The position numbers and the translations under genes are program-made. This document shows, piece by piece, positions 60,401 to 64,000 of a DNA stretch of 64,000 nt. This DNA is from Dichotomocladium elegans (taxonomy: Eukaryota; Mucoromycota; Mucoromycetes; Mucorales; Lichtheimiaceae). The stretch lies in the NCBI GenBank assembly GCA_025716815.1, contig JAIXMN010000005.1, positions 62,001 to 126,000 on the forward strand, written 5' to 3'. The first letter of the stretch is position 1. The number at the start of each line of letters is the position of its first letter. The notes beneath the pieces were generated by a model. It was given only the letters and a program-made list of their open reading frames with translations, was not told the origin of the DNA and ran no database searches.

Positions 60401-60504
60401 TAAACAGTAGTAGCACCAGCAACACTGGCGGTAGCAATAGTAGTAGTAGTGATAGTATGAGCAGAAGGTCCCGTTATGGATTCATAGGAGGACGAGTCCT
60501 GCAT
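57483..60504 (-). CDS. Zn2Cys6 transcription factor with PAS-like domain
   Basis: Exons 60504-59943, 59875-59840 and 59785-57483 give 966 aa. The zinc cluster is assembled from all three exons: HVPSAC, INCKKAHLACD, then VSRPCTRCVALGKIDTC, i.e. C-x2-C-x6-C-x5-C-x2-C-x8-C at about residues 188-216. A basic HKKRGRPRLRDKH stretch follows at once. A region near 360-430 (MEVCCARVSSEVTELWGYYP, then FSHRSFYDFISPKDSDRLAR) reads like a PAS fold. The rest is Ser/Thr/Gln/Pro-rich and probably disordered. Zinc cluster plus PAS recalls AcuK/AcuM/Ert1 regulators of gluconeogenesis, but the finger sequence differs and I do not claim orthology. Family certain; PAS call moderate. Confidence 0.88.
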
Positions 60505-61700
60505 ATCAGCACAAGGACAAAGCGAGAGGAATGTGAAGCTTTAGTATATAAGTGCAAATGCTTGATTAATAGAATGAAAGAACGGCAAGAGAATATTGTT
60601 GGACAGAAGTAGAGGGAAGAGCAACACACTTTCTAATTGAGTCTGTTGCGGCCTCTTCTTGGTCTGTCTTGTCCCGACCTGACCATTTGAGATGCGGGGG
60701 AAAGGGACGGGACGGGAGAGGACATACGGTATTCTTGTGTTATTTCGAACTTGGAAGGAAACCTCAATGGATAATACATTGAATGGACATGCATAGAGTA
60801 CTTTTATTTTGTTTATTTAAGCGAGGCCATGAGGTGAAAGGGTTCGAGTTTGAAGATGATACGACTGCACGAATGGTAGTAAAGACATTTGCCTTTGTGC
60901 GAGAAAAAAAAAAGGTTATTGTCCGACAATCACCGACGATGCGGGGAGGATTCACCCCACCCCCCACATTTTTTATTTGTATTCTTCTTCGACTGGTGAT
61001 CTTTTTTCCCCGATTGGCTCATTCCGCTTACTCAAACAGGAATTGGAAATCACAAGTGCCCTTCTCCCCACGGAAATACACACAGTGCGTTTTCAAGCGA
61101 GTCACTGGAATTCTTGTCTTTGAATACCAAGTTCAGTAACTACAAGTATGGCTTAGTTGGCCTGTCAAGGATATCTCCCGCGGTTCGCATACTCCTTTGG
61201 GCGGCTCTTTAATGGCAAATGCTTATTCAATCGGCTCCTACTATATAAAAGCAGCCGCACTTGCGAACATGGGGGTATCTGAGATTTCTACTACGAATGC
61301 CATTTGAACAAAATATAGGTGAATGATTCTACTACTTCAGTTTTGGCATATGAAGATCCCGGAAGCTTTCCCTCTGTCCAATTTTGGAATAAAAATTACG
61401 CAAATTCCATAAAAGCTATTCCTTCTCCTCGCAAAAAGCAACCATTTTCCCGATGATTTAAGTTCTGCTTGGCTTACACGTATAAAAAGAAAAGAAGGGG
61501 CTGTGGGAAATCTCTCCAACATCCAGCATTCTTCCCAGCAACCCCGGTCCAACTCTGGCGTATTCCGCTTTTAAACGCCGCCCACTGTAATTACGTACAT
61601 CGTTCAACCGTCTGCCTGAAAGGCGCGTGATACACGTCCCGGTGTTCGTTTCCAATTAGCACGGACCTGTTTTCACCCTGTCAACAGGAAAGTGCTCATA
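60505..61700. other. Spacer upstream of the PAS-factor gene
   Basis: Contains the 5' leader and promoter of the minus-strand PAS factor (60505 to about 60750). No convincing gene after that; a 118-codon frame at 60783-61139 has no domain. Confidence 0.45.
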
Positions 61701-61813
61701 CGAACGGATAATTTTCTATTTTCGGGGGAGCAAAGTCATGTGCCTGCCGGTCGATAGGAAATTACAAAAACAGGAAGTTGGGATACACCTGGTTAGCACG
61801 AATTATTGCTGTG

Positions 61814-62221
61814 ATCATGAGCATTGCTTATCTAAAGAGACGCCATGTTTTCCAAGAAATCTTTGCACAAGGCGGGCAAATCAGATATCACAAACTCAGC
61901 TCTATAATCCATACGGATCCATTATTTTTTGAAATGAGCAATCAGCTTCTTTATGACGGGCAAAGTATGTTGACGAGTCTAGCTGCCCTGGGCCTATGGA
62001 CAACGGCACTGATAAAGAAATATACATCCGTAATCTACATCTCTTGCTACATCAATTCTGGGGCTGTTGCCACGCATATCCCCGAGTGGAAGGATATATG
62101 TCAGCATTCTGATGAAAGATGCAGGTTTTGCCTCGCCTTTACACAACTTGCACGGACCAAGACATGGTCAGATTTTTTTGAGCTCGTAATTGTCGAAGAT
62201 TTTGAGTGCATCGGCGGCTGA
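61814..62221 (+). pseudogene. Open frame running into Tc1 debris, unknown
   Basis: An open frame (first ATG at 61814, reading MSIAYLKRRHVFQEIFAQGG) runs to a stop at 62221. Its last 20 or so codons overlap the Tc1 helix-turn-helix homology in a non-transposase frame. No domain is recognised, and a short CRFCLAF motif is not diagnostic. Probably an old transposon-associated sequence or a chance frame rather than a host gene. Confidence 0.25.
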
Positions 62222-62900
62222 AAAGTAGTTAGGAATCCACGCTCGTTCAGCGCAGCGATAGGGATTAAAGCACGAGAAAGATCCTGATAGCATTTTCAAG
62301 AAACGTAGTAGTAGATGACATGCGTGTTTTCTTAATGAATGTTGCGTATTTTAGAATGCGTTGATGAGAATCTATAAAATATCCAAACGACATTCCATCG
62401 ATTTATGAAATAATGAACGCAACATGTCATTGAAAAAAGCCTCGGTTTAAACCTGTAGGTGGAAATAGCGACGTGATGATCCAAGAGCACCTTGGTTTGG
62501 TGCATTGATGGTGTGTTATATGACTGACATTGACTTTAGAAAAAACTGCGTTTTTCTTGATGCGTCTGGATTATATATTAACATGCATCGCTGCATTGTA
62601 TGGTCCAAGAAAGGGACTTCTGAGTAGTTACAGTGCCAAAACAAGAGCAGCCTTAGGAGCAATATTAGCGTCAGGTATCATTAAGTGCAGCTTGGGACTC
62701 TAACCGCCCGCCACTAAAGGAAAGAGAGCAGTGCAATTCGAAGCTACAAGCAAAGGAACTGTAATTGGACAGTACCTCATGCTTCCTTAAGTCTACATGG
62801 TTCAAATAAATAAATATGAGCATATGAGGAGCCAGTATTTGATAACGGATAATGGGCGTATTCATAGGGCCAATGACGCCAGTGCGCCTATCTTCCGTCT
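62160..62900 (+). pseudogene. Tc1/mariner transposase, heavily decayed (copy B)
   Basis: Conceptual pieces in order: SAQR and EKDPDSIFKKR (helix-turn-helix region, about 62245-62310), MSLKKAS (about 62425), then TDIDFRKNCVFLDASGLYIN with the first catalytic Asp, then WSKKGTSE. GAILASGIIKCSLGL (about 62660) and KRAVQFEATSKGTVIGQYLM follow, and finally YLITDNGRIHRANDASAPIF with the second Asp region. Several stops and frameshifts interrupt it. The Glu-bearing end is not found. Text matches copy A at 9.3 kb in the N-terminal part and copy C at 32 kb in the catalytic part, so all three belong to one Tc1-like family. Confidence 0.75.
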
Positions 62901-64000
62901 TACAGACCTGGATTCAATTTTTTGAACAGTTTGGTCCGATGTCAAAAGCAAAATAAGCCGCAATAGATCCTTGAAAGGAGGGATTGATGACCCGAATCAG
63001 CGAAGAGTCGTATCTCATTCTTATAAGTGCCTAGCTAACTGTCGTAAAGTGGAAAAAATCTGATCCGTTTCCTGATACTTCTACAGAGTCAATCGTGGTA
63101 TGGATATGGATATACGTAGAAAGAAAGAATAAATATGAGAAGATATCGGACCCAGATCATTTTAGACTTGTGAGAGGACTGTTGAGATATAAAGCGCAAT
63201 ATTTCTATATGCAATCTTGCAATTTTGGATAGATCGTGAATATCATGAAGAAACAGAATTTATAACTATGACTAGAAGATGCCCGCTTGCACGTTTTGTA
63301 TAGAACAAGTCCACAGCAAAAAGACGATAAAGAGCTTTGTCATACAGACAATGGACTGTGAGTTCTTTTTGGTAGGTACGCTCCTCGATTTGTAACCGAG
63401 AATACGTGTATAATTCATATCAGACTCTGTCACTAGTGGAGATACAGAGAATTGAAACATAAAGATATTGCATACGCGGAACTATAAGAGAATAACCTTT
63501 GATGTACTAGACGGTTAAAGTATACACAGTTTATGGCGCACAGCACGGACACACACACACACACTCCTTACCTGGGCTTCATGAGGGTAAACTTAGTGTT
63601 ATATCTCATTTATTCAAACAGTAGCACTTTTTTGTCACATTCTGGTAGATTGCAGTTACCCTTGATGCAGCGCATTGCGGCTCAATACAATACTCTTCTA
63701 AGCCATCGTCTGTGCGTATTGTAATCATACATGAATGGAACCTAGGAGAGCTTGATAACCGCAGGAGAAGATGTATCTTGTACTCTATGGGAATCAAGAC
63801 ATGAAGCCCCGATGACAGCATCACCAGAGTTGCCCGCTAAGATCTCGGTTGTCCGTTTACATCTGTAAACATTGTGGGTTGTTCCTACGTAATTCACATA
63901 ATTTACCCTATACGTACATAAAATTGTTCTAGTTTATCCCAAATAAGTCTAAATATATTAGGTTTCTGGGAGAGGAGACATTAACGCACGATCTTATGTG
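62901..64000. other. AT-rich spacer at window end
   Basis: No supported gene. A CA repeat lies at 63546-63564. Short frames at 63272-63460, 63533-63724 and 63606-63824 have no known features. Confidence 0.5.

Noticed and set aside
61145..61200. tRNA-like text (TGGCTTAGTTGG ... GGTTCGCATAC)
   Set aside because: The A-box and B-box resemblance is present, but the spacing is too short and no acceptor or T-stem pairing can be drawn.
1..64000. CRISPR array, rRNA genes or prokaryotic operon structure
   Set aside because: No regularly spaced repeats and no rRNA-like sequence. Spliced genes throughout show a eukaryotic nuclear locus.

Overview
The window reads as nuclear DNA of an early-diverging filamentous fungus, most likely Mucoromycota (Mucorales-like). 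Genes are split by many short GT-AG introns (about 50-100 nt). The proteins belong to fungal families: Zn2Cys6 factors, Kin4, Sin3, Ada3, Cgr1 and a Cex1/SCYL1 pseudokinase. The transposon debris is Tc1/mariner plus a Fanzor/TnpB-like tail. No species is assigned. I rebuilt exon structures by hand from splice signals, reading frame and family conservation; all internal junctions given keep frame.

Layout. 0-8 kb (+): 3' part of a Zn2Cys6-type transcription factor, GAL7 (galactose-1-phosphate uridylyltransferase), a Crz1-like C2H2 factor, and a KH plus 2H-phosphoesterase protein resembling ASCC1. 9.2-10 kb: a Tc1 transposase N-terminal fragment followed by the C-terminal tail of a Fanzor/TnpB-like nuclease and a GC-rich hairpin tract that looks like its guide-RNA scaffold. 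10.4-15.1 kb (-): a small unknown ORF, the PKA catalytic subunit and CGR1. 15.7-18.1 kb (+): ADA3/NGG1. 18.4-28.8 kb (-): a Mus7/MMS22-like protein, a DDHD phospholipase, a 14-TM-type MFS transporter and a CBM21 PP1-targeting subunit. 29-37 kb is gene-poor, with a decayed Tc1 element and one TALE homeobox gene. 37.0-40.3 kb (+): a Kin4-type kinase. 42.8-46.7 kb (-): a LIM-LIM-C1-RhoGAP protein. 47.7-51.4 kb (+): SCYL1/CEX1, converging on SIN3 (51.4-56.6 kb, -) with a 38-bp gap. 57.5-60.5 kb (-): a Zn2Cys6 plus PAS-like factor. 61.7-64 kb: a third decayed Tc1 copy and gene-free sequence.

Functionally this is ordinary euchromatin: signalling (PKA, Kin4, RhoGAP, PP1 targeting), chromatin and transcription (ADA3, SIN3, several DNA-binding factors), tRNA/COPI traffic (SCYL1) and ribosome assembly (CGR1). 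I see no operon-like pathway cluster. The most unusual items are the Fanzor-like tail with a candidate guide-RNA scaffold and a cluster of GC-AG introns with GCAAGT-type donors (five cases, three of them in SCYL1). Also notable are stop-free introns of length 3n and a 12-nt microexon encoding the Gly-Ile-Gly-Gln motif of the phospholipase.
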